From positions 180,268,011-180,332,010 of the forward strand of contig CP136064.1 of NCBI GenBank assembly GCA_032622095.1: DNA of 64,000 nt, in the 5' to 3' direction. Of the stretch, positions 47,495 to 59,610 are shown in pieces (the stretch's first letter is position 1; each line of letters begins with the position of its first letter). The notes beneath the pieces were generated by a model. It ran no database searches. It saw only the letters and a program-made list of their open reading frames with translations, and was not told the DNA's origin. The translations under genes were made by a program, and so were the position numbers. The stretch comes from Siphonodentalium dalli (taxonomy: Eukaryota; Mollusca; Scaphopoda; Gadilida; Siphonodentaliidae).

Positions 47495-49048
47495 TGTGAC
47501 TACTATCTAACCTACCCATAAACTATTAGCATGACCTGGTGTATCACCTAGAAACACAAGATGAGCATTGGGCTAATTTTGACCTGTACTCAACAGTCAA
47601 CTGTGAGTATGTGTTCAACAAGGAGAATCCCTAATTACATATTATCCAGCTATATATTGTGCTTTCACATTCACAATATGCATTGAGTACAATCATCAGT
47701 ATATAATTCTGGTGAGAACACATTTGTGCCTCGTATATATACGATCAGACACATTGATTATTCCAATATTAATGACCTCTAATCAGTGGCTCAATAGGCA
47801 CGCATAATTGGAAACTTGAGTTTCTGTCAGTGATGTGAAAAGTAGAAGCACGTTGACAAATCTTTTAGACTCCCTGGGGCGTGGTAAATGGAGTTTACGT
47901 GTTTTCTGCACCAAAATAACTCAACCAAAGACGTATTCGACGCACATTAGTGAACTCTACGTACCAATTTTTATCGGGCACCTATGGATTATGTCGTGAT
48001 TTTATATATATAACACAAGAGGTGGGTATTCCAGCCAGCTGCACCAGCGTGGTAACCTGACTATGTACAAATGTAATTTTATATAGGTTGACTAATATTA
48101 GCCAGGGTCAGTCAGGCGTACGTGCAACTTGTAACGTGTGTTGTCAATGCCAATGGAAGTGGATCGCCTGTCTCACGTGATCATTTCGCCTTGGGGTTTT
48201 GGCCTAGCTACACGGTCAACCCGTTTAGAAGTTTTGTGTCCAGTATATATTGCATACAAAACTTGTATCACAGCGAGATCCAATCCTGTGATAACCGAAT
48301 GCCTGCGTGGAAAGGTCTTACTTTGATGAAGCCAACAAATTGAGCGTATCCGTGGTCGCATTGTGGTATTTCGTCTTCATCGTCTGGCTATATATGTATA
48401 CTGTTTAGTCGTTTCGCGAGACGATGGTCGATATCTATAAACATGTAGGTAAGGCGTCGTAAAATCAGGTGACTGTTCCCGTCGTGGTCATCTCCATAGC
48501 AATATACCACATATATGTAGTAACACGTGCACGTTTAGTTACACGTACATGTGGCTGAACCTGGATAATAACTGATGAGTGATGACGTATTTAGTTTAAT
48601 TGTGACCATGTTAATTCAAAAGAAATGGATCACATTGCTGTGACATTTCGCATAATTTATAACCTTTATATATTATAAGTTTTATGCTTTCTTTGAGTTA
48701 ACTTGAATGAGAGCGCCATTTTATGGAAATATTTCGAAATGAAAACTCGCATTACCACTGTTATTGTCATTATCAATGTGATTATAGTGATGCAGAAAGA
48801 GTCAGGTTATTTCTAGTCGGGTGTTTTTTTGGTTCGAATGCACGGCAAGGACAAGTCTAATACGCGACATGCGGCAACAAATGTCTAAGATTATACTTCA
48901 TGGAAGTAAAAGTACATTTTAATAACATATTTTCGTCTCAAAGCTCGTGTAAATTGCATAGTGAATAAAAATTACTATCTAGTTGTCGTCTGTCATTAAT
49001 TGTTTCTGCAACTCTCGTGTGTGTTTACTTGCCCGCACTCAATGTCTC
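47495..49048. other. No recognised gene
   Basis: 1.5 kb without recognised repeats. Frames around 48122-48361 on both strands are short and unrecognised. Confidence 0.35.
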
Positions 49049-49052
49049 TTAA

Positions 49053-49237
49053 AGATACATAATCCGATTTAACGCCCCTAAATTGCAATTTCTTCGGCTT
49101 CGGTTGTAAATATTATTTTATTTGAGTCGAAGAACCTACCCATCAATGCTCAGAGTTATCAGATTTCGATTTATGAAATCTGTTATTTTTCACCACCTGG
49201 AATATTTGGCAGCCTGGTAAAAAATCCACTGACTTCG
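49053..49237 (+). mobile_element. TTAA MITE, right half missing
   Basis: TTAA at 49049-49052, then AGATACATAATCCGATT, and the interior up to the CACCTGGAATATTTGG block; family similarity ends near 49237. Confidence 0.75.
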
Positions 49238-50012
49238 AGTACAACCAGGGACAATGCTAGCGGCATCATGTTGCATAATATTACCAGGGGTGTCGAGTCC
49301 AAAATATTATGAATTATATTTGGTGGTAAAACCTATATGTATGACAGGAAGAGTATTAGTCAGAGGTTACATGTAATTATATGTCGCGTCGTGTTTATAC
49401 AGGTCGTAAATGGAATCAGGATAGAGGTGTTAACAATTAAAACCAATTTTCCCACATATCTTCTGGACTGATAATAAGCCCTCTTTATTGATGATATATT
49501 ATTTTAGCCCAATTTAAGTCATCTGCACAAGGTCAATGGTAAGTAAATAATGCTTTATTCGATCTCATCCATTATTCATGGGACATGAGAAGATGCGCCT
49601 TTCCCGTGACATTCACTTTGTCGGGTGACACATCTGTACCAATTTCCCTAAGGAACGCCCTTTCTTGCCCACATAGTTGCCCCTTTTTAAATGTCGTCTG
49701 AGGTAAACGGCATCTATCTCTTTACACTCAATGGGTTAATTTATCCCCGTGTTTCAATTTTCACCGACCATATTGCAATCTTTTTGGGCATATAACTATT
49801 AATTTAATTAAATTAATCATTAATGCCCGTTAAGACATCTGATGTCAACGGGACCTATCTAATAAGAATCATCTGGTCAAATTACCCATATGTACAAATG
49901 TTCAGCTCCGATGGTCCATCCGTTTCTGTATAAACAATCAGTTATTAATTACCGCCGATAGGTAAAAGCGACAGCCTTTCAAGTTTGACACTGCGTGTCG
50001 CTAGTATTCCCT
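49238..50012. other. No gene; retroposon-tail-like patch near 49540
   Basis: AATAATGCTTTATTCGATCT…TTATTCATGGGACATGA at 49545-49590 matches 27420-27460. Otherwise unassigned. Confidence 0.4.
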
Positions 50013-50600
50013 CATATGACGTCACATGAAGGAAAATGGACTATTTAGACTGCATAATCCATAATGGAATATTCAATCGAATGAATCGGCATAACTTCAG
50101 TTACGGGCGGCTTAACACAAACTTATTTTCTTCAACGTGTTCAGTGGATTAGCTTGCATCAACAATGACTGCGTCAGTAAGGTCGGCAAGTACATCGTTT
50201 AGGGCAACCCAGAATGACGAGAATTAAACTATTTAATGAACTTTACTGGAACTCAAATACACGAGGCTTCGGCTGGAGGCTTGGCAAAAAGATTACACAA
50301 CCCAAAAGACATATGACGTCACATGAAGGAAATTTGACTATTCAGACTGCATAATCCATAATGGAATATTCAATCGCATGAATCGGCATAACTTCAGTTA
50401 CGGACGGCTTATACACAAATAATTTTCTTCAACGTGCTCAGTGGATTAGCTTGCATCAACAATGACTGCGCCAGTAAGGTCCGCAAGTACATTGTTTTGG
50501 GCAACCCAGGATGACGAGAATTAAACTATTTAATGAACTTTAATGGAACTCAAATACACGAGGCTTGACAAAAAGGTTACACAACCCGAAACACATATGC
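50013..50600. repeat. 297-bp tandem duplication
   Basis: CATATGACGTCACATGAAGG starts at 50013 and again at 50310, and the following ~290 bp agree closely (CAGACTGCATAATCC, GGATTAGCTTGCATCAACAA, ACTATTTAATGAACTTTA). The right part of each unit is also the left part of the LTR-like repeat at 50471 and 52493. Confidence 0.9.
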
Positions 50601-50690
50601 ATCGTAGAAATATGGTCACGAAGATGAGGGTCCGTAACAGAGTGACCTTCACCACCAGCTGAAACACACCATGGCGCGACCACTTTTCCT
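50471..50690 (-). repeat. LTR-like direct repeat, copy 1
   Basis: From GCGCCAGTAAGGTC to CACCATGGCGC, ~216 bp. It is matched in the same orientation by 52493-52640 plus 56721-56802. The two copies flank a gag-like frame read on the minus strand, which suggests LTRs. The ends GCGCCA…TGGCGC are not the classical TG…CA, so a short DNA element remains possible. Confidence 0.5.
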
Positions 50691-50840
50691 TTCTTATTAC
50701 TCTCTTCTGTGATTGAAATAATATGATTGGAAAACATGATGTAAAAATGTAAAGTAAATTGGATGCGGGTCTGATTTGTCCCATCCATTCCACAAAAATA
50801 GCTGCGTCTAATTAATTATGTCTCTTTAATTATAATTAAT

Positions 50841-52257
50841 TCAGAGTCGGCTGTTCTTTCCCAAACATGTCATACCATGTCCAGGACGACAATCATTCAG
50901 CCAGCGACAACATGTGCAAACGGTCTTTCCTGACTTGTTGGCAGAACTTGGCAGTTGCCGCGATATATATGGCCAAGTTCGAAGAAATGTCTTTCCAGCT
51001 CTTGGAACACAATCGGTATACGGTCCATTTGCGTATCGTCTGGATCTAACACACACTCTCGGCTTCCGTGGTACGCACATGCCTTCTGCTCGCTTTTGAT
51101 ATATGACTGGGGGTTTGGCCCCAACATACACATATATTTCCATATTACTGTGGGATATAAACTCACCCATACTTTGCGTCAATTCATGGTCATAATTCTG
51201 TTCTCTTGTCGTTGAAGCATAGTGGCGTTCGATTCCATGCGTTACAACCCGTCCAACCGTTGGGATACCCAAGGTAATATGCTCAGATATATCAGGTGGT
51301 TTGTCCTTGACCACCTTGTTGGTTGCACATTGTGTGGTGTTCATGTACATCTTGTTGGGCATCATTGGGATACCAAATCTATAAGACGCTCAAAATTATC
51401 AGGCGGTTTGTCATTGACCATGCACATGATTGGTTGCACATTGTGTGATATTCATGTACATCATGTTGGGTGTCATGCTCTAGCTCCTCTTCTATAAACC
51501 CACATATCCTCGAGTCAGGATCAGCTTCGCATACTCCATTAAGTAAACTGTCAACTTTAGCAGGCGGTTGAGCTTGATATGTGTTCTGGTCGTCATATGC
51601 TTTGACAATATCATTATCAGGTGGTGGAGCGTTGTCTGAATTCTGATCACCAGATGTTGTGACTTTATCGGGTGATCGAGCGGTGTCTGAATTCTGGTCA
51701 TCACATGTTGTGACTTTATCAGGTAACACATTCTGACTATCACATGTTGTAACTGCATTCTGATCATCGCATGTTGGTGCTAATTCTTGTGTAGGTTTTG
51801 GAATACAATAACTTATCATGCAGCTATCGCCATGGGATGCGTCATTCAATTTCAAACCGTAATACCGACGTATTATGGCCCACACGCTAGCAATTGATGT
51901 GGAATGGCTGACAAGAATACTTCTTGTGACACTAGGACAGTGCAGCGCGATGCCGTTCAGGAATACATCTAACAGAGCACATGTCTCACTCTGTGTCGCT
52001 GGTTAACGTAGATGCACGGGAGCAGAGTCATCGTCGTTCACGAAACCACGAAGCGGTGACAATCTACTCTTTTTCAGCCAGGATGCTTCAGGTATCACGA
52101 AATGAGACAAGTTGTCGTCCAGTAGCACTTCCTGTGTGAGTTGCTGTTGCCATTCTGCGAACGACACCGCAGTTTCTTTTACAATGAGACGCCGTAGACC
52201 GCTTTCCGCGAGGTGAACCACATTGCTCCGCCGTATTTCCTTCCAAGAAATGAACAC
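50841..52257 (-). pseudogene. Gag-like retroelement remnant
   Basis: On the minus strand one frame runs from 52257 to 51379 with a single TAA at 52005-52003. Before the stop are KEIRRSNVVHLAESGLRRLI and SHFVIPEASWLKKSRLSPLR; after it are LLDVFLNGIALHCPSVTRSI and STSIASVWAIIRRYYGLKL. Next comes an acidic tract with four repeats of a CDDQN-type unit (about 51560-51790). A block (HDVHEYHTMCNQS) then appears twice in different frames because of a ~104-bp duplication at 51293-51480. The last part (KACAYHGSRECVLDPDDTQM…) lies in a shifted frame near 50900-51130. The hydrophobic STS…IW/VW..IRR.YG pattern recalls gag proteins of invertebrate LTR elements from general memory; no protease or RT accompanies it. 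Confidence 0.45.
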
Positions 52258-52492
52258 TGTCTAGTTGATTCTGCAACAACGGGCTTTTCCGCGGTCACCT
52301 GTGGCCAATCTTTGCCGTGTTGCACCAAAACGCCCATCGATTTAGTGTAAACATATTTTTATTTCCAAATCCAACATAACATAATATACAGATGATACAA
52401 ATATGCAAATATAAGAGATAAGAGAGTTGGGACTGTACTTGCTATAATTCAGCTTGACGAAGGAGTTAGGTTCGCGAAACTCTGCCACCCCG

Positions 52493-52640
52493 CCAATAAG
52501 GTCGGCAAGCACGTCGTTTAGGGCAACCCAGGATGACCAGAATCAAACTATTTAATGAACTTTAATGGAACTCAAATACACGAGGCTTGGCAAAAAAGAT
52601 TACACAACCCAAAAGACATATATGCTTATAAGCATCGTAG
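52493..52640 (-). repeat. LTR-like direct repeat, copy 2 (first part; split by the LINE)
   Basis: AATAAGGTCGGCAAGCACGT to GCATCGTAG, matching 50471-50600. The remainder resumes at 56721. Just inside on the minus strand is TGGCGGGGTGGCAG, which could be a primer-binding site, but this is weak. Confidence 0.5.
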
Positions 52641-55600
52641 GTTCTGACTCACAACTTGCCCAAACAATGTTTTAATATTTACGAGAACCACGAATCGGGG
52701 TCTGTAGAACAACTCTCAGAATTACGTCATTTAAATCTGAACATTGTTAACAATAACGAATCGCTAGATCATATGAACACCAGAGTAGTTACGCCGAAGA
52801 AAAGGGATATATTTTGCGACGATATATATACCGCTGAGCCTCATGAACATACACACAAAACTCGTACTAGTTTTGCAGAAAAACACAATGGAAGTTTTAA
52901 ATTATTATCCCTTAATGTATGCGGATTAGAGCGGAGACTAAATTATCCGGAATTCATTCATCTTTTGCGACAGTATGACATTATATGTTTCTCGGAGACA
53001 AAAGCTTTTAAAGAAGATACAATATCAATTCCAGGTTACAAAATAGTGGCGTCAATTGGTAAAAGTATAGGATCGGGTAAACGATGTGGAGGAATATTAA
53101 TTGGAGTAAAGAGTGAGCTCGTTGATCGCGTTGTTGTGTTAGAAGGCAAAAGTAATAATGTGGTATGGGTACGCGTTAAGTCTGCGGATAGCGATTGTGC
53201 CATTTTGGTTGGGTCGGTATATATCCCGCCTTCGAGCACCAGATACTGTGACGATGATTGGGCCATGGGATTAATACGAGATATGCAAAAATTAAAAAAT
53301 GATAATGATATAATTATATTGGCCGGAGATTTCAATTCTCGAACAAAAGATCTGAACGATATATTTGATATCCATAAAGATATCGATGATATAGCACAGT
53401 GGTTCACAAATGACGATTCGTTGATTGATTAAATTATTGATGCACAATGTTATGAAAGGGAATTTATTCCAAAGCGAGCCTCGCAAGACACGGGCAAACC
53501 AAATAGTTATGGGTATAAACTAATAGCTATGTGTAAATTTACTAACCTGTATACATGTATATTGAATGGTAGATATGACCAGGATAAGAGAATAGGAAAA
53601 TTGACTAGTAATGAAAAGTCACTCATAGATTACGTGTTGGGGAACAGGAAATCACTATCGCTGATAAAAAGCTTTGATGTTTTGCAATTTTCCCCATTAT
53701 TCTCAGATATACATGCTCCAATTCATTTGGAAATATGTTTTGATGATGGCCCACGAAATATGGCAGACATAGCAACAGCCGACCAAAACGAGTATGTAGA
53801 TATGCATCAAACAGGCCGATCAAAACCGAAAAGATGGGCCCCGGAAAAATCAAATCAGTATTCCGATAATATAGATTTGGCCAAATTGAATATAATCGAA
53901 CAAAATCTAAAAGATTTGGCATCAGCTCCTCAAAGTGAGCAAAATGTTAATACGATTTGTAAAATGATAGCAGATGTGTTAGTTGACTCTGCATGCTCCA
54001 CAGTTGGTGTTAAAAATATAATCACGACTGAGCAGCAGAGGGATGGGGATCGAAAGAGAAACTGTAAGTCTTGGTTTGATTCTGAGTGTAGACAGAAACG
54101 TAAACAATTTAACGATGCTAAACTAAACTATAAAACAGTCAGGTCCCAAGAGAATAAGCAAAATCTGAAAGATTTAAGTTTAGAGTATAGAAAGACAATG
54201 GATCGAAAAATAAAAGGAGAACGGCTACAAACAGTTGACGAGCTGAAGTCACTATGTCGCTCTTCTAGCAAACAATTTTGGGGAAGACTTAAATGTCTTT
54301 CTGGGACTCACAATCACGCAGAGAAACAAAAATGCAAAGTAGATATAAATTCTTTTTATGAACATTTTAAATCTCTCAATGAAGGCGAAGGGATAAATCT
54401 CAATGAGCAAATTGCCGACATTTGTGAGAGGGATTTCTCGTCCGAACTTAATTCGCCGATTTCGGAGGACGAGGTGAAGTCTGCGATAAATAGACTGAAA
54501 AACGACAAAAGCCCAGGGATAGATCTAGTTAGAAACGAATATATAAAATGTTCTACCAATATTTTTATCAATATTTATTGCAGAATATTTAACATAATAT
54601 TGGACTCTGGGATATTCCCAGAAGACTGGGCAATTGGTATGATAAAACCGCTTTATAAGAAAACGGGAGATCCGGGAAATCCAGAATCTTACAGAGGTAT
54701 AACATTACTAAGTTGTCTAGCTAAAGTTTTCACATCAATTTTAAATACCCGATTAACGATATATGCTGACAAAAATACCACAATAGACAACAATCAAATA
54801 GGATTCAGGAAGAAACATTCCACAATTGACAATATTTTCATATTGAAAAATATCATTGATATTTATTTTGCGAGCGGAAAGAAATCATATTGTACATTTG
54901 TTGACTTTCGCAAAGCTTTCGACACGGTATGGAGGGATGCACTTTGGATAAAAATGTTACAAAATGATCTTAATGGGAAGATATTCAGAGTCATTGAAAA
55001 CTTTTATAGCAAAATAAAATCCTGTGTCAAGGAAAGTGATATAAAGTCGAACTATTTCACGAGCAATATTGGCTTGTTTCAAGGTGAATTAATGTCACCA
55101 TTTTTGTTTTCGTTGTATATCAACGACCTTCAGAAATCCCTAGAAGATTGTGCAATAAATAGCCTTAAAAATTTGGATGAAATTATGTTAAAAAACATAG
55201 GGTGCTATGTAAAATTATTATGCTTGTTATACGCCGATTATACTGTAATACTCACAGAAAATGAAGGAGATATGACACGCGCACTCCGGGCATTTGAAGA
55301 TTATTCAGACGCATGGAAATTACATGTCAATATTAATAAATCTAAAGTTACTATATTCTGCAAACAATTCCCAAAAAATCCACCAAAATTCTCCTTCAAT
55401 GAAAATTTCCTTGAAACCGTCAAGGAATTTAATTATCTTGGAGTGAAGTTCTTTTTTAATGGTCGGTTCTGTAGAGCCATAAAAAGAAATAAAGAGGTTG
55501 CGATAAAAGCCATGTACGGCCTTTTTGATAAGACCAGAAAATTAGACCTCCCAATTGATATCATGCTGATACTCTTCGAACATAAAATCGCTCCAATTTT

Positions 55601-56411
55601 GTTATATGGGAGCGAAGTGTGGGGATTCGAACTAATCAAAGACATAGAATATGTTCACTTGAAATTCTGTAAAATATTACTGGGAATGAAATCAAGCACG
55701 CCAAGTTATATGGTTTATGGTGAGTTGGGGAGATACCCGATGAATATTGCTATTAAATGCAGAAATATTTCTTATTGGTCTAAGTTAGTTTCACAAGAGG
55801 GGTTTATATTAGCGAAAGACATATATAAACTTGTGTTCGCATGCAGTGACACAGATTCATTCGCGGGAAAGATAAGATGGATAGAAAATATTAGATGTAT
55901 AATGAATGAAAGTGGTTTAAGTGAAACATTCACCGCACAAACACCCTTGTCGAAATCGGAAATAAGGAAAGTTAAAACAGTTTTGATTGAACAGTTTGAA
56001 GACAGTTGGCGAATTGAAATAGGGAATTCATCTCGGGGTTTACTATATCGACAAATTAAACCAAAATTGAATTTTAGTAAATACCTCACTGAGTTACCGC
56101 GAACATTATCTGAGTATCTTGTTAAGATTAGAACAGCTAACCACAGACTATCTATAGAGTCAGGACGATGGCATGACCAGGTTAAAGAGAAAAGAATATG
56201 CAGGGCATGTAGGGAAGGACTAGGGGATGAACACCACCATGTGTTAATTTGTAAAGAATTTCAAACTCTGAGGGCTAAATATATACCTACGTACTACTGG
56301 GAGTCGCCTAACCTGACAAAATTTTGTGGGCTAGTAACAGTGGAAAATATGAGCCTTCTTAAGAAAGTGTGTATTTTTCTAAAGTTATCGCTAAGAAATT
56401 ACCCCATGTAA
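52641..56411 (+). pseudogene. LINE ORF2: apurinic-type endonuclease plus reverse transcriptase
   Basis: One frame of ~1,250 codons, interrupted only by TAA at 53430-53432. It opens at the element border; position 52656 is TTG, not ATG, and the first ATG is ~40 codons further on. Before the stop are endonuclease motifs SLNVCGL, SETK, GSVYIPP and AGDFNSR. After it, still endonuclease, come SLIDYVL and FSDIHAPI, so the stop cuts a single domain. RT blocks follow: KNDKSPGIDLVRNEYI, PESYRGITLLSCLAKVF, NQIGFRKKHSTIDNIF, FVDFRKAFDTVW, GLFQGELMSPFLFSLYINDL, then LLYADYTVIL, where the catalytic YADD reads YADY (Tyr codon at 55239-55241). Next is EFNYLGVKF, and near the end a CRAC, GDEHHH, C zinc-like tail. 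It would act by target-primed reverse transcription, but it has lost two essential features and is inactive. Clade not assigned. Confidence 0.93.
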
Positions 56412-56720
56412 TACACACAATCGATGCTAAATATACATGATACAGCTTCATGCAAAGGGGAAAACCCAGCTTGACAAAATTGACTAAATCGGACGGCATT
56501 TTATGTAACACCGCAAAAGGCGAATGAGCGTGGCCAAAAAAAAAAAAACAAACAAACAAACAAATAAACAAAACAAATAATATAATATAGGCAAATCGGG
56601 GGTCACTTCTTGTATATATCTATTTGTATTATATATATGTAAATATGTTTTGTTCATGTACTAATGCACTTATGTTCTGTATTGATTTGCAGCTAAGGCA
56701 TAATAAACTTATCAAACACA
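56412..56720 (+). other. LINE 3' untranslated region
   Basis: From the stop codon to the repeat junction. Contains a run of A followed by AAAC units at 56536-56578 and a second AT-rich stretch ending TAATAAACTTATCAAACACA. Confidence 0.75.
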
Positions 56721-56802
56721 AGAAATATGGTCACGAAGATGATGGTCCATAACAGAGCGACCCTTCACCGCCAATACAAAGCTGCAACACATCATGGCGC
56801 TG
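56721..56802 (-). repeat. LTR-like direct repeat, copy 2 (second part)
   Basis: AAATATGGTCACGAAGATGA to CATCATGGCGC matches 50605-50687. Together with 52493-52640 it makes one complete repeat. Confidence 0.6.
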
Positions 56803-56844
56803 GGAAAAGCTACATAGTCTGGTCGTTCAGACTCGATTTTGAGG

Positions 56845-57740
56845 TGAACCTAGAACAAATTGTTGACAAGCTGTTTTGATGTCAGTCTATTGGGCAGAAT
56901 CGGGGGAACAATATATCCAAAATCCGCTGAAATCCGCTTTGGGGAGAAATTTCTACTGCTCTTTGAAATAGGGTCGTATTTATGGCTTTTTGTGTCAATT
57001 TTGCTGTTCCTTATTAATCCAGTCAATCTGATGAAAAGAAACATCCACTCGTGAACAAATTGCTATGCAGTGTCTATTGGTGTGTTTGAATGTGACTATA
57101 CTCATGTAATAACATAACCAAAATCCTCATGAATCCCAGGGTGGGAATGTCGTCATTTTTAGGTCTAAAGTCAGGAATATGTAAACAAAAAATGGTGAAC
57201 ATTGTAATTTTCTGGTTGAGACCCGGATTTTAAGGTAAAGCTATATTAAATTGCTAACAAGCTGGGTTTTTTGTTTGTTATTTTTGTTGTTTTGTCGGAC
57301 AGAATCAGCGAAACAATATATCCACAATTCGCTTTGGGGAAAATGTTCTCCGTTTCTTTGAAATAGGGTCATATTTATGACTTTTTTGAGTGTCAATTTT
57401 GCAGTTCCTTATTAGTCCAGTCAAACTGATGGAAAGAAACGCCCAACCGTGAACAAATTTGCTATGCAATGAATTTTGGTGTTTTTGAGTGTGACTATAC
57501 TCATATAATAACATATCCAAAATCCCCATGAATTCCAGAATGTGAAAGTCGTCATTTTTGGGTAAAAAGACTGGAATATGTAAAAAAGAATTTTGTTATA
57601 AACAAATCTATCAACAATAAATGCTCAGTCGAGTTCCCTGACTGACAAATGTGACCGAATAATAACAGAAACATCCAAAATTTCATGAAGGGAAAGTCGT
57701 TAATTTTTTGATAAAAATGAAAATATGTAAGCAAAAGGTG
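56845..57740. repeat. About 400-bp tandem units
   Basis: TGTGACTATACTCATGTAAT occurs at 57091 and again (one change) at 57490. The surrounding GGGTCGTATTTATGGCTTTT, CAGTTCCTTATTAGTCCAGT and AAGTCGTCATTTTTGGGT blocks keep the same order. A third partial unit is near 57640-57740. Short frames on both strands follow the period and are not genes. Confidence 0.8.
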
Positions 57741-57899
57741 AAAATTTGAATGTTTGTCCGGGAACCAGGTCGCTCACTGTGCATCCCCCAGAATGGGGCC
57801 CCAGTATTTAACTTGATCCATTTTTTTTCTCTCGTAAGGATGTCTGCTCAAACTTTTGACGCTAACATGTGACCGTGTACGTACCAGGCAATATGGCGG

Positions 57900-58921
57900 C
57901 CATTTTCTGGAGTGTACTACCAATCACTTCAGTGTTCCAAACCACACAATAGGTGTACCAAGGTAACCAAACCATCCACCTGGTGTCAGAGTCCAAACGA
58001 GTGGCAGGCATCCAATATGTATCCCATGCCACACAACTAGTATGCCAATATATCCGGGGAGTGTTATGTTTCATACAAGATACAACTGTCGTCTCAATCC
58101 ATTCAACTATAGTGTCCCAAACGGCACAATCAGTGACCAAAATCGGTCGCGCCGTGTCCCAATGCACATAACCAGTGTTTAAATTATACAGCGAGTGTCC
58201 CAGACCACTCAATGTGAACAAACCGTGGTGCACCAAAATCATCAATCATCCAACTGAAGTCACAAATCACCTAGCGGGTGACCAAACCATGTAACTGGCA
58301 TAAAAAACCATCCAATGAGTTCCCTGTCCATCCCACTGGACAGGTGTTACAAACCAACTACCAAATGTCCTCTCACTACATCTACAATAGTGTACAAAAC
58401 CCTCTATCGAGTATTTCAGACGATGAAGTGAGTTTATCAAACCATCCAATGAGTGTACCAAAAACAGTTTTGATATATTTGATGGAACCGTTTTGTACAC
58501 CAGTTTGAGACATTCATTAGACGATGTGAGACATTCAGTGGGTGGTTTAAGAAACTAGTTTGACGTTTTTAGACACTACTGGTGGTTTGAGACAATCATC
58601 GTGTGGCTTGGGACATGCATTGGATGATTACGGGCACTCATCTGTTGGTATGAATTGGGACACTTGATGGGTTGCATGTGACAATCGTTGGATGGTGGAT
58701 CACACATTGGACGAGTTTGGGCACTATTTGGATGGTTTGTGACACTATCTGTGTTGACTGTGTTACATATTATGTGGTTTTGGGGCACTTGTACGCTCAT
58801 TTTGGGACGCCCGTTCTATGGACTGGGACACTCACCGATTAATTTGGTATATTATTAAGAAGGTGGTTGAAACACCCGTTGCGTGGTTTTACGCTCCTTA
58901 TATTGTTTGGGACACCCGTTA
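57900..58921. repeat. Inverted degenerate array of ~30-bp GTGTCCCAAACCA units
   Basis: From 57900 to ~58500 units read CCAAACCATCCAACTGGTGT. From ~58500 the reverse complement prevails (GTTTGAGACATTCATTGGAT style), and the array resumes at 59360-59395 after the MITE. Frames on either strand here simply read the repeat. Confidence 0.75.
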
Positions 58922-58922
58922 A

Positions 58923-59355
58923 AGGTACTCAATCCGATTAATCACCCCTCAATTACTATTTATTTGACTTCGAGGGTAAACAGTATTTGATTCGAGTCGA
59001 GGAACCCATCCATCAAAGCTCAGAGTGATCAGATATCGATTTTTAAAATCTATTATTTTTCACCACCTGGAATATTTAGTGGCCCAGTAAAAGTCGACGA
59101 GAAGACCAAATAGCGGATGAAGATGGATAGCTCTAAAATCAAGTGGCTTTTTTGTCAGATATTTGACAAACCGGCAAAATTTCATAGTACAAAATGTTGA
59201 TAAATAACAGGTTTTGTGCAATTTTATACCAGAGTGGACTGTGGTTAGCATTATTTTTGGGCAATTAATCGATTGTGATAACTGAGGCGCATTTAAAAAA
59301 ATTGTTGTTGTTGGAATCCGATGCTATGGGGACCATCGAATCGGATTGTGTACCT
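58923..59355 (+). mobile_element. TTAA MITE with both termini (433 bp), inside the array
   Basis: TTAA at 58919-58922 and 59356-59359, termini AGGTACTCAATCCGATT and AATCGGATTGTGTACCT. Array units (TTTGGGACACCCG and TGGTTTTGGACACTC) continue directly on each side, so the insertion post-dates the array. Confidence 0.92.
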
Positions 59356-59408
59356 TTAAGTGGTTTTGGACACTCATCTTCTACTATATAATTTGAGACT
59401 TCCGTATA

Positions 59409-59415
<7 letters not shown>

Positions 59416-59452
<37 letters not shown>
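59416..59452. repeat. (TA)n microsatellite
   Basis: About 18 uninterrupted TA units preceded by TGTGTGTATA. Confidence 0.95.
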
Positions 59453-59456
<4 letters not shown>

Positions 59457-59610
59457 GGTATTTCATAGAATCGAAAACGGCTGCGCGGATCGAGCTCAAA
59501 TTTCGTATATAAGGGTAAAAACCCACGGGGATCGTCGCATTTTGGACAAGCTCTGAGCACTCATTCTCCCCTCCCAATCATCAAAATCACCATAAACGGC
59601 ACTTCGGGGG

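Larger units (their letters stand above)
52641..56720 (+). mobile_element. Non-LTR retrotransposon (LINE) inserted in an LTR-like repeat
   Basis: Boundaries are inferred by comparison with the uninterrupted repeat at 50592-50612: CATCGTAG ends at 52640 and AAATATGG resumes at 56723. The element is ~4.08 kb with one long coding frame, a ~310-bp 3' region and an A-rich (A/CAAA)n stretch at 56536-56578. The coding frame is open right up to the 5' border, and ~75 residues precede the endonuclease, so the copy is probably 5'-truncated. No clear target-site duplication beyond AG is seen. Its C-terminal tail relates it to the fragment at 12565-12905. Confidence 0.85.

Noticed and set aside
53036-53407. 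123-codon minus-strand frame
   Set aside because: Shadow of the LINE endonuclease on the opposite strand.
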